Origin: Leptospira johnsonii
Lineage (GTDB): Bacteria; Spirochaetota; Leptospiria; Leptospirales; Leptospiraceae
NCBI RefSeq assembly: GCF_003112675.1
Contig: NZ_BFAY01000014.1
Span: forward strand, 1-16,143
Length of the DNA stretch: 16,143 nucleotides
Reading direction: 5' to 3'
The notes under the pieces were generated by a model. That model saw only the letters and a program-made list of their open reading frames with translations, ran no database searches and was not told the origin of the DNA. A program made the position numbers and the translations under genes. Every line of letters begins with the position of its first letter. The first letter of the stretch is position 1. Below, piece by piece: positions 1 through 6,689 of this stretch.

Positions 1-95
1 GGTTCATATTAATATTTAATCAAAATTTTTTATTTCAATGAATAGATTCAAGTAATTTAAAACATTTCTTTGATTCTTTATATTTCGAAAATGGC
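1..95 (-). other. 5' end of a cassette truncated by the window edge
   Basis: This is the AT-rich start of the next cassette, lying beyond attC1 in the direction of reading. On the minus strand it begins directly after the R' box of attC1. Its gene should start here or just left of the window. The only late minus-strand ATG that stays open to the edge is at 7-5, and it has no good ribosome binding site. I see no other feature in it. Confidence 0.4.
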
Positions 96-254
96 GTATA
101 ACGAACTAGTCGCTCCGAAGTCGCCGTGCTGAGCAATAGCGAAGACGGGAACGAGAATTGCCAAGCAATTCGAGTTACCGAGGCGATTTGGCGAAGCCCA
201 AGCGCAACCTCGCGCAAGCGATGGTTAGCGCGCAGTGGAGCGGCGCAGTTATAC
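96..254 (-). repeat. attC1, integron recombination site (class II)
   Basis: The site runs from core box GTATAAC (96-102) to GTTATAC (248-254). The L boxes are GTCGCTCCG on the left and CGGAGCGGC on the right, and the inner stem is AAGTCGCC with GGCGATTT. It closes cassette C1, downstream of the PIN toxin gene. At 159 bp it is the longest site in the window. Confidence 0.9.
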
Positions 255-268
255 GCCGTGGGCAGGTC

Positions 269-667
269 TTACCAGATGGTTTTTAATCCAGAGATTTTAT
301 ACTTTTTCATCACGGAATCTTTTGAAATTAAAGTATATTTCTTTGAAATACACTGCCAAATAATCATTCTATCAAAGGGATCCTTACGAAAACTTTCCTT
401 CAATTTATGGTAGGAGGAAGCATCTTCAGGATTAAGTTCAATTGAATTGATATTTAATTTTTCAAGATAGTTTAAGATATCTTCTGGCTTTATCCCAGAA
501 AGATTCAGTTTGCCTAATCTGAACTTTAAAGATATTTCCCATAAAGAGATTGAACTAACAAAAATTTGATTGTCTTGGTTTTCAATAATATCGATGACTT
601 TCTTGCTTAATTGTTTTGAATCCGCAATAACCCATAACAAGGCATGAGTATCTAATAAATAATGCAT
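269..667 (-). CDS. PIN-domain toxin (VapC/PilT-like ribonuclease)
   Basis: This 132-residue protein looks like a type II toxin of the PIN fold, a metal-dependent endoribonuclease; known relatives cut tRNA or rRNA. It opens with a classic PIN start, LLDTHALLW, which supplies Asp6. Further acidic residues follow at Glu44 (in LWEIS), Asp96 and Asp99 (in KDPFDR) and Asp117 (in LISKDS), so the usual catalytic acids are all present. The length is normal for the family. Its ATG overlaps the antitoxin stop by one base (TAATG), which implies translational coupling to the Phd-like gene. The stop lies 14 bases before attC1. Cassette-borne toxin-antitoxin pairs are known to stabilise large integron arrays; that role here is inferred. 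Confidence 0.88.
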   Translation of the reverse strand: MHYLLDTHALLWVIADSKQLSKKVIDIIENQDNQIFVSSISLWEISLKFRLGKLNLSGIKPEDILNYLEKLNINSIELNPEDASSYHKLKESFRKDPFDRMIIWQCISKKYTLISKDSVMKKYKISGLKTIW

Positions 668-903
668 TATAAATTAAGAAATTCCTCTTCGGAAATACTA
701 AAATCTTTCGCAAAAGAAATTTTGACCTTCCCATCTAGGATGCCTACTTTTCTTTTTGAGGCTGTTTTTTTCTCAACGGGAACAATCAGCGCAACTGGTT
801 TCTTTTCTTTACCGAAAAGAATTCCTACTTTTTCTCCATTCTTAACATATTCCAAGACCTCAGAAAAGTGAGATTTGAGCTCGCCAACGGGGAAGGATTT
901 CAT
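667..903 (-). CDS. Phd/YefM-family antitoxin
   Basis: This 78-residue protein resembles the Phd/YefM antitoxins, which bind DNA through the N-terminal half and neutralise the partner toxin with the C-terminal tail. The start MKSFPVGELKSHFSEVLEYV and the following NGEKVGIL and KPVALIVP segments fit the family. The C-terminal part is the expected variable toxin-binding region. I chose ATG 903 rather than the upstream TTG at 939, because the TTG lies on a perfect -35 box and would precede the predicted transcription start. From ATG 903 the leader is almost absent and I see no strong ribosome binding site. The gene is first in a two-gene operon with the PIN toxin and is probably repressed by its own product through the palindrome at 925-939. 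Confidence 0.85.
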   Translation of the reverse strand: MKSFPVGELKSHFSEVLEYVKNGEKVGILFGKEKKPVALIVPVEKKTASKRKVGILDGKVKISFAKDFSISEEEFLNL

Positions 904-910
904 ACTTTTA

Positions 911-939
911 AATTTACAGTTAAGTTGACAACTTGTCAA
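911..939 (-). promoter_or_regulatory. Promoter and candidate operator of the Phd/PIN operon
   Basis: On the minus strand a perfect -35 TTGACA (939-934) is followed after 17 bases by TAAATT (916-911). The palindrome TTGACAA-G-TTGTCAA (939-925) covers the -35 box, as expected for antitoxin autorepression. The predicted transcript starts next to ATG 903, so the leader is very short. Confidence 0.65.
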
Positions 940-995
940 GATAAAATACAGAGAATTTCTCAGGTTTTTTCTTTACCAATTATTTTGCCCATGGC

Positions 996-1149
996 GTATA
1001 ACGACCAAGGCTTGACGACGTTTCGCGAGTCCGCAAGGACTTGGCGCGAGACTTGCCTTGCAAGGCGAGTGACAAAGCGAAATGTGCCGGAGGCCAAGCG
1101 AAGGTTGCGAAGCAATCCTGAAGCGCAGCGTCAGAGCCGAAAGTTAAGC
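996..1149 (-). repeat. attC2, integron recombination site (class I)
   Basis: The core boxes are GTATAAC (996-1002) and GTTAAGC (1143-1149). The L boxes GGCTTGACG and CGTCAGAGCC pair with one extra G in the right arm. The inner stem is ACGTTTCGC with GCGAAATGT. The stop codon of the 369-residue gene of cassette C2 lies inside its right core box. Confidence 0.9.
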
Positions 1150-2253
1150 GCCGTTTAATTCACTCATTGGCTGAATGTCGATTAGCGAATATTCATTCCT
1201 GCCTGTAATCTTTTTGCCCTTCAATAGCACTTTATCTTCCCAGAGCGGCTTTACAATGTCAGCAAGTATTGCATGATCAACTAATATAATAAAATCTTTA
1301 TTGTTATCGTCCGTTATCTTTATTTTATTTTTCTTAGCATCAGCAAAAGAAAGAGTGCCTTCTATACTTATTATTTCATCAGTATCTGATATTGAATTAC
1401 TTAGAAATGATGATTTTAATCTGTTAAATATTATACTTTTCTCTGCATTGTTAACATTTGCAGTAAATCCAACCATCTTTATATTCTCTCCGTCAGGAGC
1501 TAAAGACTGTGCCAACGCGATAAAATTTCTATAGTAATCTTCTTCCGGAATTATTTCCTTCAACTGATCCTCTTTTCTATCGTTTACATATTCGAGAGCC
1601 TTCAACAATTCTTCAATTACAGAATCCTGATTCTCGATTCCCGGTAGAATGGGCTCATTTTTGGGTTTACCCAGTTTAATTGTTATAGCATAGCTCGCAG
1701 CCCGAGGGACTGATAAATACAACTGAAAATCATCTTTTATTTTTTCTTCTATTCTACCTTTTGTCCGGAATGGTTTTTTGAGTTTTCTTTCGACTATTCT
1801 ATATAGCATTTTCTCGGTAACATTGAACTTATCGATAAAGATATTACTATGAATTATTCCAAAACCAACTTCATTTCCGACTAAAGAGAGTTGAATTTCT
1901 TTATCATCAAGTTCGATGCCTTTAAGTTCGTTGTGACGAGCGAAATGAATTTCCTCTAAGAGATTTCTAAGCTCCTCCAGTAAATATTCAGGTGGATTTC
2001 CTGTAAGCGCTTTACAGGTGTAAATTTCAGCTTCACGCGGTTTGTCTGCTTTCAGTGCCAAAGCAGCTGCGCTGCGATAGAGAATTGTCTGTGATGGTTC
2101 AATATTAGTCTCTTTCTCTAATAAAGTTGCAGCCTTTGCTTCAAAACGATATGCAGCTCTAAAAAAGCCTACGAGCACGAGTTTTCTCGCCCTTAATTTT
2201 AGCAGATACCCCCCTTTCCGCCAGATCCATTGCAGTCTTGTGAAAAAGTTCAA
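1144..2253 (-). CDS. Conserved-looking hypothetical protein, second gene of a two-gene cassette
   Basis: This is a 369-residue protein with no function I can name. The N-terminal 110 residues are rich in Ala and Leu and helical, including YRSAAALALKADKPREAEI, and look like a TPR-type helical repeat. A mixed alpha/beta centre follows with the segments SLVGNEVGFGIIHS and LYLSVPRAASYAITIKLG, then a beta-rich tail (GTLSFADA, KVLLKGKKITG). There is no signal peptide or clear membrane span, so it should be cytoplasmic. The ATG at 2253 overlaps the stop of the preceding gene by four bases (ATGA), so the two are co-translated and probably work together. The TAA stop (1146-1144) is supplied by the core box of attC2. 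I have a vague memory of similar proteins in other bacteria but no role for them. Confidence 0.8.
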   Translation of the reverse strand: MNFFTRLQWIWRKGGYLLKLRARKLVLVGFFRAAYRFEAKAATLLEKETNIEPSQTILYRSAAALALKADKPREAEIYTCKALTGNPPEYLLEELRNLLEEIHFARHNELKGIELDDKEIQLSLVGNEVGFGIIHSNIFIDKFNVTEKMLYRIVERKLKKPFRTKGRIEEKIKDDFQLYLSVPRAASYAITIKLGKPKNEPILPGIENQDSVIEELLKALEYVNDRKEDQLKEIIPEEDYYRNFIALAQSLAPDGENIKMVGFTANVNNAEKSIIFNRLKSSFLSNSISDTDEIISIEGTLSFADAKKNKIKITDDNNKDFIILVDHAILADIVKPLWEDKVLLKGKKITGRNEYSLIDIQPMSELNGA

Positions 2254-2798
2254 TTTGCTGCATATAGATTCACAACGGTTTTCGACTGAGTAAATTCTGA
2301 CACGGAAATAAATACTGACAAACCAGAATTCGCCGATCGTTCTGCTTGTTTAATCTTACTATTTACTCGCTTAGTAATATCTGAATCACTCCCCTTGAGT
2401 ATTCCAGAAACTTCTAGACGGGCTTTTCTTTGAAACAAAGGGCCTGGATCATCTTTTTCACCTAGCCAATAATCAATACCAGTCGATTTCATTGATCTTT
2501 CAATAATCTTATAATTCGTTTTATCGATTATTGTAGCCAATGCAAGACCTACTGCCGCATTTTCAGTTGCATCTTGTAGATCAGCATAAGTTTTCAAAAG
2601 TTGATCGGTAATTTTTATGAGTCTGACTTTGGCGAGCTCATTACATATGCCACTAAGATTTAACGAAACTGGATTAATTTTGCCAGTCTGATGGTAGCAG
2701 ACACTAATATTTTCTACTAAAACCATACCGAGACTCTTTGTTAAGGCAGGTTGGCCTTTGGCAAGCTTCATAATTTTTAAGTATTTTGTTTTATTCAT
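2250..2798 (-). CDS. Hypothetical protein, first gene of a two-gene cassette
   Basis: This 182-residue protein is of no family I recognise. It has alternating helical segments, including LNLSGICNELAKVRLIKITD and AAVGLALATIIDKTNYKIIE, and a charged section FQRKARLEVSGILKGSDSD. The C-terminal end, SVFISVSEFTQSKTVVNLYA, looks beta-rich. No signal peptide is seen. The gene starts with ATG 2798, only 29 bases inside the cassette, with no room for its own promoter and no strong ribosome binding site. It overlaps the 369-residue gene by four bases, so the pair forms one unit captured as a single cassette. A regulator/effector or defence-type pair is possible, but the sequence does not show it. Confidence 0.75.
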   Translation of the reverse strand: MNKTKYLKIMKLAKGQPALTKSLGMVLVENISVCYHQTGKINPVSLNLSGICNELAKVRLIKITDQLLKTYADLQDATENAAVGLALATIIDKTNYKIIERSMKSTGIDYWLGEKDDPGPLFQRKARLEVSGILKGSDSDITKRVNSKIKQAERSANSGLSVFISVSEFTQSKTVVNLYAAN

Positions 2799-2821
2799 AT
2801 TTGCTTAAATTTTTAAATGGC

Positions 2822-2978
2822 GCTTAACGACCGAGCCTTGCCGACGTTGGCGAGCTGAGCAAAGCGAAGACAGGCACGAGAATTGCTCTGCAAGTCGAGT
2901 GACTGAGCCAATGTGCCGTAGGCCAAGCGAGAGTCGCGAAGCGAGCTCGAAGCGCAGCGGCAGAGGCGAAAGTTAAGC
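2822..2978 (-). repeat. attC3, integron recombination site (class III)
   Basis: The core boxes are GCTTAAC (2822-2828) and GTTAAGC (2972-2978). The L boxes CCTTGCCG and CGGCAGAGG pair with one extra base in the right arm, and the inner stem is ACGTTGGC with GCCAATGT. It belongs to ORF-less cassette C3. Confidence 0.9.
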
Positions 2979-3260
2979 GAAGTCCCGCCCAAACACGTTG
3001 CACCCAAAACAAATGTGCTATCAAAGAATAATCCAATACAATCGACTTGCCAACAACAATACGAGTCGCTCCCCTTTTGCGAGATTGGTTAGTCTATAAC
3101 CATGAGATACATTACCTACTCTGGATTTCGAGATGCAAAAACCTGCGATGGCACCAGTCATAAATGGGGAGCGTAGTCAGAATCAAATCTACTGCGGCTC
3201 TTAAATGAATTCCTAGTATTTCCGAGCTTCAAAAACAAAAATAAAAATCTGCGGGATTTC
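2979..3260 (-). other. ORF-less cassette, type A copy 1
   Basis: This 282 bp cassette body holds no convincing gene and is one of six type A copies in the window. Landmarks shared by the copies are the terminal stem TCCCGC/GCGGGA at the two ends, a box CCAAACACGTTGCA just inside the left end, and the perfect inverted repeat CGCTCCCC (3067-3074) with GGGGAGCG (3166-3173). There is also a small hairpin near GGTTAGTCTATAACC, the block TCTGGATTTCGAGATGCA, and an A-rich stretch before the right stem. A structured RNA or DNA element is the likeliest reading. Confidence 0.75.
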
Positions 3261-3416
3261 GCTTAACGAACTAGTCGCTCCGAAGTCGCCGTGCTGAGCC
3301 ATAGCGAAGACGGGAACGAGAATTGCTCTGCAATTCGAGTTACCGAGGCGATTTGGTGAAACCCGAGCGAGGGTTGCGAAGCATACCCGATGCGAAGCGG
3401 AGCGACGCAGTTAAGC
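3261..3416 (-). repeat. attC4, integron recombination site (class II)
   Basis: The core boxes are GCTTAAC (3261-3267) and GTTAAGC (3410-3416). The L boxes GTCGCTCCG and CGGAGCGAC pair perfectly with no extra base, and the inner stem is AAGTCGCC with GGCGATTT. It closes the RelE toxin-antitoxin cassette C4. Confidence 0.9.
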
Positions 3417-3429
3417 GATGCGACCGCTT

Positions 3430-3705
3430 TTATTTGTAGCTATCTTTTCTTTGATCTATATCAACAAAGATTACTAATAGTTCATTATCTTTAATCAAAT
3501 AAAATAAACGATACTTACCAATGCGATATCGATAAAGGCCATCAAACTCACCTTTCAGCTTTTTAATATTCGGTCCAAAAAAGGGATTCTTTTTAAGAAT
3601 CGGGTATACGTAGTCAGTTAATTTCTTTTGAAGATGAGAGAATTGGCGATCTTTGAGTTTGCTTTGAAATGATTCAGTTTCCGCTATTTTATATTCAACG
3701 GACAA
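3430..3705 (-). CDS. RelE/ParE-superfamily toxin
   Basis: This 91-residue basic protein has the RelE/YoeB fold signature. An N-terminal helical part (SFQSKLKDRQFSHLQKKL) is followed by the strand-rich end KLKGEFDGLYRYRIGKYRLF and VIFVDIDQRKDSYK. In the family these proteins are ribosome-dependent mRNA endonucleases (RelE) or gyrase poisons (ParE); I cannot separate the two by eye. The Tyr and Arg-rich C-terminal segment favours the mRNA nuclease type. The ATG lies 11 bases inside the end of the antitoxin gene, implying coupled translation in one operon driven from the promoter at 3963-3991. The stop is 14 bases from attC4. Confidence 0.85.
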   Translation of the reverse strand: MSVEYKIAETESFQSKLKDRQFSHLQKKLTDYVYPILKKNPFFGPNIKKLKGEFDGLYRYRIGKYRLFYLIKDNELLVIFVDIDQRKDSYK

Positions 3706-3937
3706 CTTTATACTTTCCCTGCGCTACTTCTTTGAGACCTTTTTTCAAAGACGAAATAAGTTGCTTATCAGAGAGAATTTCATCCATCTCCTCATCTGAA
3801 GCATAAAATTCATTTGTGAGATACTGAATGGCAGCATTCTCAACAAAATTTGAGATAGTACGCCGCTCGCCTTCAGCCGCTTTTTTAAATATATCATAAA
3901 TCGGATCTTCGATACGCAATGTAATTGTTTTAGACAT
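3695..3937 (-). CDS. Ribbon-helix-helix (CopG/RelB-like) antitoxin
   Basis: This protein of 80 residues begins MSKTITLRIEDPIYDIFKKA, the typical strand and first helix of a ribbon-helix-helix DNA-binding domain. ERRTISNFVENAAIQYL forms the second helix, and an acidic tail (SDEEMDEIL) should bind the toxin. It is the first gene of the toxin-antitoxin operon. Three in-frame ATGs exist at 3964, 3943 and 3937. The first overlaps the predicted -10 box and is excluded. An AGG at 3950-3948 lies 4 bases before ATG 3943 and 10 before ATG 3937; I chose 3937 because family members usually start at this point, so two more residues are possible. It probably represses its own promoter. Confidence 0.83.
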   Translation of the reverse strand: MSKTITLRIEDPIYDIFKKAAEGERRTISNFVENAAIQYLTNEFYASDEEMDEILSDKQLISSLKKGLKEVAQGKYKVVR

Positions 3938-3962
3938 ACTCATTAGACCTGCATTTTTATTC

Positions 3963-3991
3963 ATAATATAGCATTATAATTCTAATGTCAA
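3963..3991 (-). promoter_or_regulatory. Promoter of the RHH/RelE operon
   Basis: A perfect -35 TTGACA (3991-3986, minus strand) is followed after 17 bases by TATTAT (3968-3963). An inverted repeat ATAAT/ATTAT (3963-3967 and 3973-3977) overlaps the -10 box and could be the operator for the ribbon-helix-helix antitoxin. The predicted transcript begins near 3956, giving a short leader before ATG 3943 or 3937. Confidence 0.68.
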
Positions 3992-4068
3992 ATTGCTTTT
4001 TGTAGCTTTTTTAACAAAACTAACTCTTTGTTATTTTTAGTTTGGCAGACAAATTTAGCGGTCGTTTC

Positions 4069-4225
4069 GCTTAACGACCAAGGTGTTCCGACGTTTGCGA
4101 GCTGAGCAAAGCGAAGACAGGCACGAGAATTGCTCTGCAATTCGAGTGACTGAGCAAATGTGGCGTAGCCCGAGCGAGAGTCGCGAAGCGAGCTCGAAGC
4201 GCAGCGGCAGAGGCGAAAGTTAGGC
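4069..4225 (-). repeat. attC5, chimeric integron recombination site (class IV left, class III right)
   Basis: The core boxes are GCTTAAC (4069-4075) and GTTAGGC (4219-4225). The left L box is GGTGTTCCG, as in class IV, but the right is CGGCAGAGGCG, as in class III, so the L boxes pair poorly. The inner stem ACGTTTGC/GCAAATGT is intact class IV. It belongs to ORF-less cassette C5. Confidence 0.85.
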
Positions 4226-4499
4226 GACGTCCGACCCAAACACGGTGCAATCTAAATTACTTTCTAATTTACTACTAGTAACCAGATGCCAAATCGATAA
4301 AAGTACTTCTTGTAACGAGTAATTCGCTCCGAATACGCGAAGCATTAGAATCTCTCGCTAAGATCAAATTATATAGATGCAATCCAATTCTAGGCACCAG
4401 ATCATAACAGGAGCGACCGCGTGGGAATGAATTTAACGCCGGCCCGAATACGAAAAATATAAAACCTGAAGCCTAAAAACAAAATTTTGTCGGATGTGC
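4226..4499 (-). other. ORF-less cassette, type B copy 1
   Basis: This 274 bp cassette body carries no convincing gene. It shares with the other three type B copies the end stem GTCCGAC (left) with GTCGGAT (right), the box CCAAACACGGTGCA near the left end, the stem CGCTCC (4325-4330) with GGAGCG (4410-4415), and GGCACCAG before the second arm. It is most like copy 2 at 5531-5803. It is also distantly similar to type A in the same order of boxes. Confidence 0.72.
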
Positions 4500-4650
4500 G
4501 CCTAACGACCAAGGCTTGACGACGTTTCGCGAGTCCGAAGGACTTGGCATGAGGCTTGCTCTGCAAGACGAATGACAAAGCGAAATGTGGCGCAGCCCGA
4601 GCGAGAGTGCGTAGCATCTCGAAGCGAAGCGTCAGAGCCGATAGTTATAC
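4500..4650 (-). repeat. attC6, integron recombination site (class I)
   Basis: The core boxes are GCCTAAC (4500-4506) and GTTATAC (4644-4650). The L boxes GGCTTGACG and CGTCAGAGCC carry the extra G on the right, and the inner stem is ACGTTTCGC with GCGAAATGT. It closes the lipoprotein cassette C6. Confidence 0.9.
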
Positions 4651-4667
4651 GCCGTGATGAGGTTTTA

Positions 4668-5399
4668 CTAATTTAAATAGCCGCCAAAAACCCAAACCAT
4701 ACTAGTATATCGATTAGAAACGGCACAAGATGTATACCAGTCGAGATCTTGTTGAGCAAAATACCAATAATCTTCTATATTATTTATTTTCTCTTTCTTT
4801 GCAGTTCTAGCATATAGGACTAATTCCCTACCTTTAGGGAAATACGGAACTTGAAAGTTAGCATTTTCATCGCTTTGAGGACAATTGTAGCTTTTAGATT
4901 TAATTGAAGGTTTTTCTCTAATCATTATATTTGTTTTAGCTAATACCTTTCTAGGTTCAATTATGACCGATTCAACATCTTTAATTAGAATATTAGTTCC
5001 TACTGGTTTTAAAGAACTTCCATAATAAGAAGCCAGGCCACACTTTAACGATTCTGAATAAAAAGGATCCGCGGATTCTGGAATCAATTTACAAATTACA
5101 TTTTCAACAAAGCTATTATCCTCAGGGCATAACGAGTTTTCAGCGGCGATTAAATGTAAAGTATTTCCAACCAAAGTATATTTCCCAGAGCCTCCTCCAC
5201 ACCCCTCGCCGATAAATTCTTCGGTATAAGTACCATCCGCTTTAAAAGTCATCAAGTAGCCATAAGAAAATAGCATTCCATAGTTCGACCATTGATTCTT
5301 AGTTAATTTATCTTTCGTTAAAATGCCAAGTGGAATATTTATCTCTTCTTTTACGCAACTCGACAAAAGCATTATTATAAATAGAATATTCTTTTTCAT
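4668..5399 (-). CDS. Lipoprotein with C-terminal SH3-like domain
   Basis: This 243-residue protein begins with a lipoprotein signal peptide: basic MKKN, hydrophobic ILFIIMLL, then lipobox LSSC with the lipidated Cys15. The mature protein should therefore be membrane-anchored outside the cytoplasm. Residues 45-85 form a beta-rich stretch (LMTFKADGTYTEEF, GKYTLVGNTLHLI) like the small lipocalin-like modules common in spirochaete lipoproteins. Residues 152 to the end (VLAKTNIMIREKPS, then YWYFAQ and MVWVFGGYLN) match a bacterial SH3-type domain, which often binds the cell wall. Several cysteines (67, 91, 103, 120, 173, 225) could form disulfides. The leader is only 30 bases, with no promoter and a weak ribosome binding site. 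The exact role is unknown. Confidence 0.8.
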   Translation of the reverse strand: MKKNILFIIMLLSSCVKEEINIPLGILTKDKLTKNQWSNYGMLFSYGYLMTFKADGTYTEEFIGEGCGGGSGKYTLVGNTLHLIAAENSLCPEDNSFVENVICKLIPESADPFYSESLKCGLASYYGSSLKPVGTNILIKDVESVIIEPRKVLAKTNIMIREKPSIKSKSYNCPQSDENANFQVPYFPKGRELVLYARTAKKEKINNIEDYWYFAQQDLDWYTSCAVSNRYTSMVWVFGGYLN

Positions 5400-5423
5400 A
5401 AGTTTTTAATTACTCATCATGGC

Positions 5424-5530
5424 GTATAACGAACTAGGCGTTCTGACGTTGCCCGAAGGGCAATGTGGCGAAGCCCGGAGCGAGGGTTGCAAAGCAAGCC
5501 CGAAGCGTAGCAGAAGCGCCGGAGTTAGGC
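5424..5530 (-). repeat. attC7, short integron recombination site (class VI)
   Basis: At 107 bp this is the smallest site. The core boxes are GTATAAC (5424-5430) and GTTAGGC (5524-5530). The L boxes GGCGTTCTG and CAGAAGCGCC keep the extra G. The long branched middle of other copies is replaced by one hairpin, ACGTTGCCC-GAA-GGGCAATGT. It belongs to ORF-less cassette C7. Confidence 0.88.
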
Positions 5531-5803
5531 GACGTCCGACCCAAACACGGTGAAATTTAAATTACTTTCTAATTTACTACTAGTAACCAGATGCCAAATC
5601 GATAAAAGTACTTCTTGTAACGAACAAATCGCTCCGAATACGCGAACCATTAAAATCTATCGCTAAAATCAAATTAGGCGGATGCAAATCAACTCTCGGC
5701 ACCAGGGCATAACAGGAGCGGCCGCGTGGAATAAATTTACATCCGGCCCGAATACAAAAAATACCAAACCTGAAGCCTAAAAACAAAACCTTGTCGGATG
5801 TTC
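5531..5803 (-). other. ORF-less cassette, type B copy 2
   Basis: This 273 bp body is closely similar to copy 1 along its whole length. The end stem is GTCCGAC/GTCGGAT and the internal stem is CGCTCC (5630-5635) with GGAGCG (5715-5720). A minus-strand open frame runs through it from attC8, but that frame begins inside the repeat and is broken in the other type B copies, so I do not call it a gene. Confidence 0.72.
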
Positions 5804-5954
5804 GCCTAACGAAAGAGCAGCTCCGAAGTTCGGCGCGTGCGAAGCACTTGGCGCGAGACTTGCTCTGCAAGACGAGTGACAAAGCCGAATTTGGCGAAGC
5901 CTGAAGCGAGGGTTACGAAGTAATCCCGAGCGGAACGGAGCTGCGTAGTTAGGC
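5804..5954 (-). repeat. attC8, integron recombination site (class V)
   Basis: The core boxes are GCCTAAC (5804-5810) and GTTAGGC (5948-5954). The L boxes GCAGCTCCG and CGGAGCTGC pair perfectly with no extra base, and the inner stem is AAGTTCGGC with GCCGAATTT. It closes the exported-protein cassette C8. Confidence 0.9.
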
Positions 5955-5966
5955 GTAGTAACGCTT

Positions 5967-6479
5967 TTATAACTTACTTTTTATTAATTCTTTAATAACT
6001 AATAAATCACTTGGAGAAAAGTCCGCATCATACGGAAACTCGCCCGAATAAAAGCGAATTGAAAGGCTATTTGCATTTAGTAAATTATTCTGTAATTCCT
6101 TAGTTAGAATAACTTCGGCAGAATATGAGTTCCACGATGAAAATCTATAACCCTCAATACTATTTTTAGAATTTTGAAGTTCGATTTTGATTTTCTTATC
6201 ATCTAGTTTGAAAAAAGCGGAAGAAGCCAATGGTGGATCATGGTCTGTGAATTTGGAAAAAAGATAACACTTAATAATAGGTTCTGAGCCTTCAGTCACT
6301 GTTTTCGTCAATGTTACAAAGAGTGTTTTAGCGCCTCGTGATATAGAATTTGTATAAGCATACAATTCCAAACTAAAGGTAGTCTGATTTTTAAAGTCAT
6401 CTTTTAGAACTTTAATTTTCCCATACGAAAGGCATTGCAATGTTAATATACCTATTATTGCTATGACTGATTTTCTCAT
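5967..6479 (-). CDS. Exported hypothetical protein
   Basis: This 170-residue protein has an N-terminal export signal, MRKSVIAIIGILTLQCLSYG. Cleavage may fall after SYG at residue 20; alternatively Cys16 could be lipidated, although Gln before it is unusual for a lipobox. The rest is beta-rich with alternating polar and hydrophobic residues (TLFVTLTKTV, SSAFFKLDDKKIKIEL, NSLSIRFYSGEF) and resembles no family I can name. I chose ATG 6479 because AGGA (6488-6485) lies five bases upstream. A longer frame to 6542 would run into the attC9 core box. The leader is 56 bases. It is neighboured by two other exported-protein cassettes, C6 and C9. Confidence 0.75.
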   Translation of the reverse strand: MRKSVIAIIGILTLQCLSYGKIKVLKDDFKNQTTFSLELYAYTNSISRGAKTLFVTLTKTVTEGSEPIIKCYLFSKFTDHDPPLASSAFFKLDDKKIKIELQNSKNSIEGYRFSSWNSYSAEVILTKELQNNLLNANSLSIRFYSGEFPYDADFSPSDLLVIKELIKSKL

Positions 6480-6529
6480 TTTTCCTGTTACATTATTATT
6501 ACTATTTGTTAAATTGGAAGCGTTATTAC

Positions 6530-6681
6530 GCCTAACGACCAAGGCTTGACGACGTTTCGCGAGTCCGTAAGGACTTGGCGCGAGACTTGCTTTGCAAGGC
6601 GAGTGACAAAGCGAAATGTGCCGAAGGCCAAGCGAGAGTGCGAAGCAGCTCGAAGCGCCGCGTCAGAGCCGATAGTTAGAC
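6530..6681 (-). repeat. attC9, integron recombination site (class I)
   Basis: The core boxes are GCCTAAC (6530-6536) and GTTAGAC (6675-6681). The L boxes GGCTTGACG and CGTCAGAGCC have the extra G on the right. The inner stem is ACGTTTCGC with GCGAAATGT. It closes the YiiX-like cassette C9. Confidence 0.9.
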
Positions 6682-6689
6682 GTAGTTGC

